Made by a program: the position numbers and the translations under genes | Source: Akebia trifoliata | Taxonomy: Eukaryota; Streptophyta; Magnoliopsida; Ranunculales; Lardizabalaceae | Length of the DNA stretch: 64,000 nucleotides | Reading direction: 5' to 3' | Assembly: GCA_017979445.1 (NCBI GenBank) | Contig: CM030711.1 | Span: 2,666,001-2,730,000 of the forward strand | Notes under the pieces: model-generated | The model's input: only the letters and a program-made list of their open reading frames with translations | What the model was told of the DNA's origin: nothing | Database searches by the model: none | Shown here: piece by piece, positions 13,053 through 25,330 of the stretch | Layout of the letters: every line of letters begins with the position of its first letter | How positions within the stretch are numbered: the first letter of the stretch is position 1

Positions 13053-15472
13053 TTGACAAGAGAATTAAACAATGTTGTATACAATCTCTCTTTTTTGGGG
13101 GGTGATTCTTGTTGCATTGGAGTTTTGTTTGTTATGTTCAATCTAAGCTAAAAATTGAAAGTAAGTATTTGATTGAATTACAAGAATATGTCCTTGAATG
13201 TAATTGGTATCTTTGCACATTATCGAATGTTAATTGAATAATTGATGTGAGTGGTAGTAGAAATTTGTCGGAAAAGAAAAACCTTTAGTTCATTAAATAA
13301 GCCAAACACAATTATTAGGGATGAATGTACGGCTTTTTTCATCATTTATTTGCAGGCATTGTTGATTGTAATTTAAATCTTAGTGTTGGCCTTATCGATT
13401 TTTTAGTAAGTTGATAAACATTTTTGTGTCTTGTATTCCAAGTTAAGAAATCTAGTTCTTGAAAAAATAGTCCCCATAAAGAAAAGGATCTATATATATA
13501 TATTTGCTTTCACAGGCCGCACGTACCATCCACCTGCATGTGATAACAATTAAATATATCATTTTATGTGAAATGGCATATAGAGACTCAAATGTGTGAC
13601 CTAGGAAGCAAATCCAATTATTCCCACAAAAGTAGGTACAGTAATTTAGTTTTATTATATAAATTAGAGTTTATTTGGGCCTTAGGCATAGGCATCCGCT
13701 TTCGTATTGAAAGGTAAAAATGAAAATAAAATAATAAAATTATAAGGGTATTATTGAAAAAAAAATTGAGATTAATAAAGTAAAAAAGTAAAATATAATA
13801 AAGTTGGAGAGATTTTATATAAAAAAATGGGAGATGAAAAAAGATAATAAAATGAGTTAAAGGCTTAAAAGATGAATGATAATAAAGTTAGAGGAATATT
13901 TTCATGAATAAAATAAAAGATGAATGATAGTAAAATTAAAGAAATATTATTGAACAAAATAAAGAGGAGGACACGAGCGATAATAAAGTTAAATGGGTAC
14001 AACAAATTGATGATAAAATAAAGAGGGTCTTTTATTTTTATTTTTTTGTTTTTTTTTTTTTTTGTTTTTTTGTAATTTCTTAGGTAGATTGCAACATCAA
14101 TCCATCTCTTTTTTAGTACACGTGTCGTACTTTCATTGGTGATTGTATGGATTCTCAAGATAGACCCAACTCCTGCTCTTTTTGGATTACTGACCCACCA
14201 AATGTTGCCAATGTATCTTACTTAAGTATCTTCAAATTAGTTTGATACTCTGATGTGGTCGAGGAAATTTTCATGATGGACTTCTTGATTTGATCCTGAG
14301 CCCACAATGAGAAAACATTCGAATTCAGTTGCATTATTTTTGCATGTAGTTTTACTAATTGTGGGCCCAAAATTCCCTGGATCAATGGACCAATTGGTGT
14401 GCAATGTGGCCAGAAGTTATTGCAATGTAACTCCCGCTGTAGTATTGGATCGCTACTAATTATAATACCACCACAGCGCAAGCTGATCTTTCAATACGAC
14501 AAAAGTTGTCTTGGATTTATAGTAGGTCGGAATTTTTTGTATGCTACGTAGCTGGATCCACAATTTCCAATGATGTGAGTATAGACTTTCTTTTTCTTCT
14601 TCTCTAAGGTTGTTTGAGGCTCTCTATGAATCTTAAGAATGTACTTGTTTTTTAAAGATCAATAGAGATTTTCTTGAGATGCAAATTTTTTTTATTTTTT
14701 TTTTTAATCATTGTCAATAACCTTTTATGTCAATCCTTTCTTTAAATCTTTGAAGAAGAATATCAAATATTGTTTTAGACCGATATATTACTCAATGTAT
14801 TATGAGTCCTAGACGTGGCATACTCAATTGACTCACATACGTGGACAATTTCAGGAATCGTAGATCTATACACCTCGGGATACATGACTCCTCTGTGATA
14901 CATTTTTTTTATGTGGAAGTGCAATTGTGTATCCTAAGACGAACAAATCTACAATTTCAGAACTTGTCAAATCAGGGCGTTGATTGAGTATGCTGGCTGA
15001 CGAATCATATTATCACAACTTATATATTATAGAATTTTCTAACTAGAAAGTCTTGACCCAGTTAAAACTCAATTGACATGGCATAGCCATGGAATCATAG
15101 ATATTTTTTTTCGAGATACACAACTGCAATTCTTGTCCAAGGTTTTGAAAATGGACTGTTACTAAACTCCTAAAATTAAAATTAAAATTTAAGAGTGAAA
15201 AATAATCATTTTTTTAAAGTTCATAGAGTTTTGTCCTCTACATCTAAGTGGCATCGGCTCATGTTTTTGGATGCCACAAGGTGAGTTCAAATCACCTATA
15301 AGTGTTTTTTTTTTAAGTGATTCATCATTTTTTTTAATAATAAAATAAGATATTAAAAAAATTTTGAAATCACCGTGTCACTATTTTATTAAGTTTGGAC
15401 ATTACATTGGACCTTAGAAAGATTCTACATAATAAACGAGTAAAGCAAAATTATCACTAGCTGCAAGATACC
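13053..15472. other. 3' flank of unit 1 and upstream flank of unit 2, no gene seen
   Basis: Contains the P450 3' UTR and a short (TA)n tract near 13492-13504 that is the empty counterpart of the palindromic element clusters in units 2 and 3. An AAAATAATAAA-rich stretch follows (13720-14030), then a long T run. The unit 2 upstream region is 14091-15472 and includes another GATACA-centred palindrome around 14810-15000. Confidence 0.5.
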
Positions 15473-16718
15473 ATGGAAGAAGTCTTTTATTCTTTCCTTC
15501 TCTTCTTTCTCGTCTCCATCTCTGAACTACTCTTCTCACAATTATTAAAACCCAAAACCAAACCAAACCCAACCCAACCCGAAAATCCGTAAAATTACCA
15601 CCAAGCCCTCTAAATCTTCCCCAACTAGGCCACTTTCACCTTGTAAAAAAATCACTCTACCAAAAACTACAATCTCTCTCCCATCAATACGAACCCATCT
15701 TAGTCCTTCGGTTCGAATCCCAACCCGTTATCTTCATCTCCACCCCATCTGCAATTGAATAATGTTTCGCAAAGAACGACGTTATCTTCGCCAATCGTTC
15801 TCAAATGCTAGCAGCAAAACATCTAAATTACAATTTTACCACTCTCGTGTCAGCTTCTTACAATGCAAACTAGCATAATCTTCGTCATTTCACACTCCTC
15901 AAGATCTTCTCCATGTCACGCTTACAAGTTTCTTCTTCAATTCGACGTGAAGAAGTGGGGTGTTTCATCACCAACTATATCAAAAGAATTTGAGTTTGAA
16001 ATTAAGGAAAATAGAGATGAAATCGAAATTTATAGAGTTGGTGTTTAATAATATAACTAAGATGATTGGTTTGAAGAGATATTATGGAGAAGATGTGAAG
16101 TAAGAGGATTCAGAGGAAGCGAAGATGTTTAGGGAGTTTATGAAGGAAAGTGTAGATTTGATTGGGTCACCTTTTATTGGAGATTATATGCCGATATTGA
16201 GGTGATTGGATTTTAAAAGGGTGGAGAAGAAAATGGTTAGATTGAAAAGAAAGAGAGATGGATTCTTGAAAGGAGTTATGGAAGAGAATCAAACAAGAAC
16301 AAAAAGTAATCTTTCTTCGTCTTTTTCTTCTTCATCTACTATTAATGTTTTGTTGTCTATGCAATAAAGAGAGCTGGATTATTACACTGATGAAATCATT
16401 TATGGAATTATAATGGTAACTCTCTGTCTCTCTCTTTCTCTCTCACACACACCAAATAAGATGTATTAGAATGGTATCTTGTTTGGTAAAAATATTTCAT
16501 TATTAAATAAGGCATATATATACATAGAGTCGTGATGGAGTGATCTTAACAGGGAACACCTTGACGTGGTGGCTTGCGCATGTCCATAAATGCATTTTAC
16601 TCGTATCTCAGAGAAAATGCATCTACCGTTAGATGTCCCCCATGTGTCCACCATTGAGGTAACTCTAACATTAATCATATGTATGTATGTATTTCATATA
16701 TATTATATATTTTAAAAA

Positions 16719-16940
16719 GAGTCATGATAATCTAACTCTCCCACATGGCATATTCAAAATACTCTCCTGACATGGCATGTGCTAGAATCATAGACTCTAT
16801 GCCTCGGGATACACAATTGTACATCCTGATAAATTTGTGCAGTCGTGTATTCTGATGAAAAAAAATCTATGGTTCTAACACATCTCACGTCAGAGAGTAT
16901 TTTAAGTAAGCCACGTGGATGTGTCAGATTATCGTTACTA
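16719..16940. mobile_element. Intronic palindromic MITE, Mutator-like, unit 2
   Basis: Orthologous to the insertion at 10080-10275, with the same GAGTCATGATAATCT end and TTTTAAAAA flanks. It includes an extra ATGGCATATTCAAAATACTC segment missing from unit 1. Confidence 0.6.
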
Positions 16941-18448
16941 TTTTAAAAATGCATATAGCATATGTAACACTTTTTCATAGAGCACTCTATAGCATTTTTT
17001 TGATGATTGGAAAAGCGTCATGTCAACAAAAAGAAATATCAATGCGTTAAAATTTTAGAATTCAGGAGTAATCTTGTTTCAAAACCTTTGATCGAGTCAA
17101 AAACAAAATATTTGATTTTTTTTTTTCTTCAACGTGGCACTCTCTCAACTATGAAAAAGTAAAACACAAGGTGAGACAAAAAAAAATGCCAGAGTATGGA
17201 TTCCCCGTCATTAGAGAAAAGACAAAAGTTTCCTAAGATCAATAAATGCTTTCTAAGGATCAGTACAATCTTTTTTTAAGCAAATGTATATTTTACTTGT
17301 GAATAACTAACATCTTGACCTTCATTTTGATGGAAACTGGTAATCATGGCTTAAGGCTAGTGTTTTCCTCGAGAGGACCCTCACTAAGAGATATATGCTT
17401 TAATTTGAAATACCCATTGACTTGGGCCTTCTCTCATAGATTATTTGAGAATGATGTACTTACTCTTTCCATCAACTTCTAAACAAAAATCTTCGAATTT
17501 TCTCCTCCCAAATCATTCAACTTTAAATTCCTCAACCTTACCATTAACTATAGTTTTCTCTCATTATAAGAAAATTCTAACTCCGCCCTGTCGACAAGAT
17601 AATTCTATTAATCCCGAAAAAATGAAAAAATCTAAATTCCATATGAAGGAGAGCCCCAAATGTCGTTTGAGGCTGTTATATTAATTTTCCCATCCGTATC
17701 CTTATATGTTGGTGTAGCGGTAAACCCCATCCAATGAAGAGGACAACTGACTTGATCGCTCATCATCATGTATAAGTAGCGGATGTTAAGGAAGCGTGCT
17801 CTCTCAATAAGGGTGAGGTCGGCCACCAACGCCTGAGTTTTACTGTAGGAATGCTACGTGTCATTCAAATATTTGTATGTTTTGGGGTCTGTAATGAGTT
17901 AGGAATCTTCTTTGGACCCACCCAATCACTAAAATGGATCCTAATGACCCCACCCACCACTGATCCTTAAAGCTTCAATCCGAATCAACTGCCTTAGTAC
18001 CAATCCATCTTACCTACATACAGTTCTTTTTTTTTCTTGCCCTGTGGACCTCCAACTGCCACGTGGATTCATTTGTATAGCTTCACCCACCATGCCCACC
18101 TAGTTGGTTTATATATAAAAGTTCAGACTTGTTGATTGTTTCTAGCCATTGGATCCAACGATCTAATTCTAGGACACAAATCATGAGGATTTGGATTTTA
18201 GTAGAGACACAATTTGATAACCTATCGAATATGACACTAGGTGAACCACATCACATTACACAAAAGAGTTGTGATAATCAGACTACCGCCACATGGCATA
18301 CTCAATCGACTCTCTTGAAGTGAAAAGTTTTGGAACCATAGATCTGTACGTCTCAGGATACATGATTCCCTTACTATACACTATCATTTGGGAAAGTGCA
18401 GTTGTGTATCCCGAGACATATAGATCAATGATTCTAGATAAAATCTAA

Positions 18449-19506
18449 GGGCCTGTGTGGATTGACTTTTCTAAGTACTTCTGACTTTTGCGGGGAGTCA
18501 GAAGCACTTTAAAGGTGTTTGGATAAATTACTCCTAGAAAGAACTACTTTACTGTGGAGTCATTTTAGTGCTTTTTCACGGAGTACCGATGGTGCTACTT
18601 CTCTAAACTACTCTTGCGCGGAGCCACAAAATATTGTCAAAATGACGAGATTAGGACAAGTATGCTCCTCATAAATTTCAAAAATTACAAATCTACCCTC
18701 AAAAAAGCAATTGAAATAATATTATATTACTATCCATTGATATGGTGGTAGCCTTTTGGTGTAACATTTGGGACAAGTATACCCCTCATAAATTTTGAAA
18801 ATTACAAGCATACCCTTAAAAATGCAATTGCTGTAATACTATATTACTATCCATTGATGTGGTGGTAGCTTTTTGGTATAGCATTTGGGACAAGTATGTC
18901 CATCATAAATTTTGAAAATTACAAGCATACCCTAAAAAATGCAATTAAATAATATTTTATTATTATCCATTGATGTGGTGGTAGTCTTTTAGTGTAGCAT
19001 TTGAATTTGAATTTCTAACTCCCCCAATTGCTTACTCAATGATTTATCCATGAGCATTCCAACTATGGTTGAAATTTTCTTATTGGAAAATTGATGTGAA
19101 CAATTACACACAAATTTACTATCCATTGATGTGGTGAAAGCTTCTTCATATTTTTAGTGGTTGTATATATTTGCTCACAATATTTTCTATTTATTTATAA
19201 TTGTTGGGTGTTTATATTAGTTTTTATGGATAAAAACAATAACTTTTATTTCTTTTGAAGAATAATTTGTTGAGTTATAATGTTAATAATAGTAACTGAT
19301 ACTTATAAGGGCTTTTTGATCATTTAAACAGAATTCAAAATAGTTTCCAAACACAAAACTCTATCAAAAGTACTTCTAACAGTACTTTTCAGAACCTGCA
19401 TCCTAACACACAACAGTTATCCACTTACTCCAGATAGTACTTAAAAAAGTACTTATGAAAGTACTTATGTTCTAAGTACTTCTGGCTCCTGTATCCACAC
19501 GGGCCC
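18449..19506. mobile_element. PIF/Harbinger-like non-autonomous element (1,058 bp)
   Basis: Terminal inverted repeats GGGCCTGTGTGGAT and, at the right end, the reverse complement of GGGCCCGTGTGGAT. TAA target duplications lie at 18446-18448 and 19507-19509. The empty site is visible in unit 1 (near 11890, AAAATCTAAGGAATTAT) and in unit 3 (near 28680). Subterminal AAGTACTTCTGAC/AGAAGCAC strings recur inverted at the right end. There is no transposase ORF; the interior is largely a 117-bp tandem repeat. Confidence 0.8.
18654..19003 (+). repeat. 117-bp tandem repeat, three units
   Basis: Direct repeats start with GGACAAGTAT at 18654, 18771 and 18888 and share CTATCCATTGATGTGGTGGT. They lie wholly inside the PIF-like element and are its internal repeats. 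Confidence 0.8.
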
Positions 19507-19873
19507 TAAGGAATTATGTAAATTATAATATTATGTCTTTTGTTTAAGTATATTTAATTTATTTCGTTAGTAATTCAATTCAATTATTATTAGATTGGAT
19601 TAGGATTCTAATAGTGAGATCTGATAAAAATCCTATCCAAGAAAGGTCCAATTCAATATTAATCATATATTAGATCCAATCCACTACAAATTAAGCATAT
19701 TTTTTTGTCCGTTTCTATAAAAATCAATAACATAATGATATGTGGTATGAGGAGATATCCCTTTCTGATAAAAGAGAGAGAGATATTGACATGTGAGAAT
19801 TGAATTAGTGGTGGCTGTTTGTGCACTTTTCCTTTATTCCTCTTTGTTTTTAAAGTGAGAAAACTGATTCCTT

Positions 19874-19973
19874 TTAAATGGTTTGGGTTCGTCCCCTTCA
19901 AACTCGTGTGGGGTTGGTCATTCGGCCCCCAAGGGAGATTAGTCTCTCACTCGGTTAAAAAAATAAAAAAAAT
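19874..19973 (+). mobile_element. Short retroposon with poly(A)-like tail and 13-bp target duplication
   Basis: A 100-bp insertion present only in unit 2, ending in GTTAAAAAAATAAAAAAAAT. It is flanked by AAACTGATTCCTT (19861-19873) and AAACTGATACCTT (19974-19986). Unit 1 has the uninterrupted site (AAACTGATTCCTTAGGTAGCC, near 12165). It contains GGGTTCGTCCCC, possibly a box B relic. It is best read as a 5'-truncated SINE. Confidence 0.65.
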
Positions 19974-20655
19974 AAACTGATACCTTTGGTAGGCCATTTG
20001 CCTCATCAATAGTTTGATATAAAAAAAATTGAATATAAACTTCAACTAGAACAATTCAGAAATTTATCATCTTTTCTTCTATGTTTTTCAAAGTTTGATT
20101 AGCAAATATTAAATTAACCAATCATCAATTTCTCTTCCATTAATAAAATACATAATTTTAGTTAGAAATTACCCAAAATTTTAAAATAAGAATTTGATAG
20201 AGATGATCCAACTCTATGATCATAACTTGTATGTTTAGACATTGTTAACAACTGGAACCCACACTTATAGTCCCTCATGAGTTGTCTGAGGAGTGTATTG
20301 TAGGAGGTTTTGATGTGCCACATTGCACAATGCTATTGGTTAATACATGGGCCATTCATAGAGACCCCAACATATGGGAAGATCCCGATAAATTTAAGCC
20401 CGAGAGTTTCGAAGATGAAGAAGGGGAAGGGTTTAGGTTCATCCCTGTTGGGCTTGGGAGGAGTGGGTGTCCTGGGACACTGATGGCCATGCATACGTTG
20501 GGGCTAACACTGGGATCATTGATTCAATGTTTCAAGTGGGAGAGGATTTGACTGAGGGGCCGGGGATCACCATACCGAAGATTAAGCCCTTAGAAGCATT
20601 GAATAGGCCTCGTGAAGGCTTAACCAATGTCATTGCGAGCGCTATTTCACTATGA

Positions 20656-22004
20656 TTGACAAGAGCTCTCTTTTTTTGGGGGTGATTCTTGTTGCATTGG
20701 AGTTTTGTTTGTTATGTTTAATCCAAACTAAAGATTGAAAGTAAGTATTTGATCGAATTATAAGAATATGTCCTTGAATGTAACTGCTATCCATGTACAT
20801 TATAGAATGTTAATTGAATAATTGGTGTGAGTAAGAGTAGAAGCCTTTAGTTCATTAAATAAGCCAAACCTAATTTTTTGGGATGAGTGAAGAGCTTTTT
20901 TCATCTTTTCTTTGCAGGCATTGTTGATTGTAATTTAGATCTTAGTGTTGGCCAATTGGTGAATGGGATTATAAGTATTGATGAAACCATATCAAATGGA
21001 ATTTAAAATGTTAGTTGAAGATGTCTTAAATAGAAGCCCATATTAAGGGCCATTGAAGATCACTAGCAAGAACTATAGAGGTAACCAATTCTTGTTGAGT
21101 AAAGAAAATCGAAAACGCACGTTCATCCCCAAAATTAGAATCCACGAAGAATGATTTTGCCGATGAATTGAACATGTTCTCAATTTTTTATTTTCATATT
21201 AGACTCTTTGAGAATGTATTTAGTTTAATAGTTGTTAACATCATCACTGTGGCAAATTTCACCAATTTTTCTTTTCTGGAAATTAGGAAAAACTCATTAA
21301 GGATTACCCAAATTAATTAATCTACGATTCTCCAAATTAATCATCGAACCATTGAACTGAAAAAAATTAAAAATTAAAAAAAATATGATCAATTGAATTA
21401 GTTATAATCTCTCTATCTTTCAAAATTGTAATTTTGTAATGCATTTACTCTTGAAATCTTAATTTTGTAATGCTCCAATTTTATTGATTAAAATATCATT
21501 TTTACAACAATAATTTTCCAATTAAACCAAAATGACCTCATCAAAATAATTGCTGAAATAGAAACACTGAAACATGTTGAGGGGTGTGTGATCCTAACAG
21601 TTCACTCTAGACTTAAAGAAGTGTTGAGTCGTTTTTGTCTTCAATGGAAAGTAGAGAAGGAGGTTAGTTCGAGGAGGGAGCTGGGTTAGAGATTGTTGCG
21701 TCATTTTCGTCTTCAATTGAGGGTGTTGGTTCAGTGGTGAAGGATTATGAGTTAGGGTTAGTTTGAGAAAACGAGGTTTAAACGATGGGATAAATAAAGG
21801 TAGGTGGTTGTAAATAATAAGGGTTTATTTTCAAATAATCTAAAATTTGTGATGCATAAAGTTGTGCTTTTATTTTTAGTGATTTACAATTATTTTTAAT
21901 TGATCTAGATCGATGGATCTCACACTATCTAACGATTGGATTGTTTTGTGTGGATGTTGATTTGAGAGTTTGGCAGGTGAATGTGACCTTATATATATAT
22001 ATGG
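20656..22004. other. Unit 2 3' flank, then foreign sequence of unknown origin
   Basis: Up to about 20954 the sequence follows units 1 and 3 (...CTTAGTGTTGGCC). It then departs into about 1 kb found nowhere else in the window, AT-rich with a G-rich patch at 21650-21780. No ORF or terminal repeats were recognised. It replaces native flank up to the palindromic cluster. Confidence 0.5.
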
Positions 22005-23515
22005 ATTAAGATCCGTATACACATAAAGCTACAACGTGTTTTGTCTTATATGGGCAAAAATGTTTGGAATGGGCTGATTTTTTGTGATGATGATCTCTAT
22101 GGTGAGGAGATCATCCTTGCCAAAAATCAGCCTGTTATGAAACTTCTAGCCCCATGTTTACAAGTTGAAAAATTTTAGACCGTCCAATTTTTGTAAATCA
22201 CTTTTGATGGGGTTAGAAGTTTTGGAATGGAATGATTCTTTTGCAAGGATGATCCCCTCACCACAGAGATCATCCTCACAAAAAATCAGCCCATTCCAAA
22301 CCTTTTTAACCATATAAGACAAAAACGTTGTAGCTTTATTAGTAGTTTTATGTGTCTACGGAACCCTATATATATGGGTCCCGTTCAGCACCCAATCATT
22401 TATCCAACAATTTGGCCAACATGTTTTGTCCTACATGGGTTAGAAGTTTTGTAATAGACTGATTTTTGGTGAGGATGATCTCTATGGTGAGGAGATCATC
22501 CTCACAAAAAATCAACCCATTTCAAAACTTCTAACCCCATCACAAGTGGTTTACAAAAACTGGACGATCCACAATTTTTCAACTTGTAAACATGGGGTTA
22601 GAAGTTTTGGAATTGGCTGATTTTTGGTGAGGATGATCTTCTAACTGTAGGGATCATCCTTACCAAAAATCAGCCCATTCCAAAACTTCTAACCCATATG
22701 GGACAAAACATGTTGGGCAAATTGTTGGGTAAATGGTTGGGTGCTAAACCATTTACCTTAAACTTTACCCTATGTTTTATCAAACGGGTTTTGTCCTACA
22801 TGGGTTAGAAGTTTTGGAATGGGCTGATTTTTGGTGAGGATGATCTCTACGATTAGAAGATCATCCTCACAAAAAATCAGCCCATTCCGAAATTTCTAGT
22901 CTCATGTTACAAGTTAAAAAATCGTGGACCGTCCATTTTTTGTAAACCATTTTTTTATGGTGTTAGAAGTTTTGGAATAGGTTGATTTTTGGTGAGGATG
23001 ATCTTTATGGTGAGGAGATCATCCTCACCAAAAATCAGCTCATTCCAAAACTTCTAACCCATGTAAGACAAAACACGTTTGGTAAAGCATAGCGTGGGGA
23101 ACAGAACCCATATATATATATATATATATATATAGGGAAATGTTCAGCACCCTAAGTTTTACCACACACTTTAACAAACGTTTTTTGTCCTACATGGGTT
23201 AGAAGTTTTGGAATGGGCTGATTTTTGGTGAGAATGATCTCTATGATTAGAAGATCATCCTCCCCAAAAATCAGCCCATTCCGAAATGTTTAGCCCCATG
23301 TTTACACGTTGAAAAATTGTGGACCGTCCATTTTTTGTAAACCATTTTTGATGGGGTTAGAAGTTTTGGAATGAGCTGATTTTTGGTGAGGATGATCTCC
23401 TCACCATAGAGATCATTCTCACCAAAAATCAGCTCATTCCGAAACTTCTAACCCATGTAAGACAAAACGCGTTTGTTAAAGTGTGTGGTAAAACTTAGGG
23501 TGCCGAACGGGACCC
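22005..23515. mobile_element. Cluster of four two-hairpin palindromic elements in (TA)n repeats
   Basis: Four elements of about 350-390 bp lie at about 22008-22365, 22375-22745, 22760-23105 and 23140-23515. Each has its own terminal inverted repeat, and each contains two hairpins with stems of about 45 bp. The stem core is AGAAGTTTTGGAATGGGCTG then ATTTTTGGTGAGGATGATCT, mirrored after a short loop. TATATATA tracts separate most of them. The spacer between hairpins keeps GACCGTCCA. No ORF. The design resembles MITEs that target TA microsatellites, such as the rice Micron family; family identity is inference. Confidence 0.75.
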
Positions 23516-25085
23516 ATATATATATATCACGTACCATCCACCTACATGTGACAGCAACTAAATATACTACTTTATGTGAAGAGACATATAGAAATTCGAA
23601 TGTATGACTTGGGGAGTAAATCCAGTTGTTCTCATAAAAATGGGTTCTATAAGTCTGTTGTAGTATATAGATTTGAGTTCGTTTGTGTCCTAGGCATTGG
23701 CATCATCTTTCGTATTGAAGAATAAAAATGAAAATAGAATAATAAAATTGCAAAGGTATTACTGGAAAAAAAAAAATTGAAGTTAAAAGAATAAAAGACA
23801 AAATATAATGAAATTGAAGAGGTTTTATTAAGAAAAAGAGAGACGAAGAAAGTCAATAAAATGGGTTAAAGGGTTAAACGAGGAAGATAATAAAGTTAGA
23901 GAGGTATTGTCATAAATTGGGTAAAAGATGAATGATAATAAAATTGAAGGGATATTAATGAAAAAAATGGGAAGGAAGGGAAAGACAATAAAATTGAAAG
24001 GAGTATAAAATGAAAGATAAAATAGAGAGGGTAATTTTTGCAAATTTGTTAGGTAGGTGGGATTGGGTTAGTAGATGTTAGGTAGGTGGGATTGGGTTAG
24101 TAGATGGTAACGTCAACCCGTCACTTTTAGTGCATGTGTCGTACTTTCATTGGTTACTGTATGGATTCTCAAGATAGACCCAACTCCTACTCTTTTTGGA
24201 TTACTAACCCACCAAATGTTGCCAATGTAACTTACTTAAGTAACTTCAAATTAGTCTGATACTCTGATGTGGTCGAGGAAATTTCCATGATGGACTTCAT
24301 GATTTGATCCTAAGCCCATGATGAGAAAATATTCGAATTCAGTTGCATTATTTCGACATGTAGTTTTACTAATTGTGGGCTCCAAATTCCCTGGATCAAT
24401 GGACCAATTGGTGTGAAATGTGGCCAGGAGTTATTGCAATGTAACTCCCGCTGTAGTATTGGATCGCTACTAATTATAATACCACCACAGCTGAAGCTGA
24501 CCTTTCAATACGACAAAAGTTGTTTTGGATTTATATTAGGTCGGAATTTTAGTGTGCTACGTAGCTGGATCCACAATTTCCAATGGTGTGAGTATAGATT
24601 TTCTTTTTCTTTTTCTCTAAGGTCGTTTGAGGCTATCCATGAATCTTAAGAATGTACTTGTTTTTTAAGCATCAATAGAGATTTTCTTGAGATGCAATTT
24701 TTTTTTTTAAATCATTGTCAATAATCTTTTATGTCAACCCTTTCTTTAATTCTTTGAAGAAGAATCTCAAATATTGTTGTAAACCGATATTTTTACTCAA
24801 TGTATTACGAATCCTAAAGGTGGCATACTCAATTGACTCTCATACATGGACAAGTTCAAGAATTGTAGATCTATACGTCTCAGGATACACGACTCCCTTG
24901 TGATACATTTTTTTATGTGGAAGTGCAATCGTGTATCCCGAGACGTACAAATCTACGATTCTAGAACTTATCACGTCAGGGAGTCAATTGAGTATGCCAT
25001 CTCACGAATCACATTATCAAAACTTATATATTATAGAATAATGATTTTCTAACTAGAAAGTCTTCACTCAGTCAATACTCTGTTG
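23516..25085. other. Unit 2 distal flank and unit 3 upstream flank, no gene seen
   Basis: Matches the unit 1 3' flank from the (TA)n tract onward (CACGTACCATCCACCTACAT). A small duplication of GGTAGGTGGGATTGGGTTAG lies at 24054-24105. Unit 3 begins near 24109. A GATACA-centred palindrome is at about 24820-25000. Confidence 0.5.
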
Positions 25086-25101
25086 ACATGGCATGGTCAC
25101 A

Positions 25102-25314
25102 CCACCAGATGGGTGGCTGAGTGGTAGCACTTTGGGATCAAGGGGTGTGCTCCCCATGTGGTTTCAAGTTCGATTCCCACCGGCTACTAATATCAGTGGT
25201 CATGGACTGCAAGATTAAAATCATGTTTCGCAAGTCTTGTTAGGGGAGGAGGGAATAGTTGGTGCACGCAAGTTGGCCCAGATACCTTTTTAATATTTTA
25301 AAAAAAAAAAAAAA
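25102..25314 (+). mobile_element. tRNA-derived SINE with 16-bp target duplication
   Basis: A 213-bp insertion with box A TGGCTGAGTGG (25114-25124) and box B AGTTCGATTCC (25167-25177). It ends in an A-rich tail (25297-25314). Flanking duplications are ACATGGCATGGTCACA (25086-25101) and ACATGGCATGATCACA (25315-25330), one mismatch. Units 1 and 2 have the empty site (near 8315 and 15075). Complete and relatively young. Confidence 0.88.
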
Positions 25315-25330
25315 ACATGGCATGATCACA

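Larger units (their letters stand above)
15473..20655 (+). pseudogene. CYP81 pseudogene, array unit 2
   Basis: Exon 1 remnant 15473-16415 and exon 2 remnant 20239-20655 align along their length with units 1 and 3. A frameshift gives an early TAA near 15591. Further stops relative to the intact frame lie at 15760 (GAA to TAA), 15871 (TGG to TAG), 16101 (GAG to TAA), 16203 (TGG to TGA) and 16365 (CAA to TAA). Exon 2 lacks 188 bp, joined at a CACTT microhomology; this removes the K-helix ETLR and shifts the frame. A second small deletion precedes the C-terminus. The haem loop has drifted to [10 protein letters not shown], although TGTHT remains in the I-helix stub. The 5' leader is also deleted: 80 bp between two CATG strings, as judged from unit 1. 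Confidence 0.93.

Noticed and set aside
12902..13141. Reverse-strand frames opposite P450 exon 2 (also at 29562-29912)
   Set aside because: Antisense shadows of the conserved coding exon, with no independent support.
18654..19003. A CRISPR-like or satellite array
   Set aside because: Only three 117-bp units without spacers, entirely inside a PIF-like transposon in a plant genome.
25102..25180. A tRNA gene
   Set aside because: Boxes A and B are present, but acceptor and anticodon stems do not pair. The segment has an A tail and target duplications, so it is a SINE.
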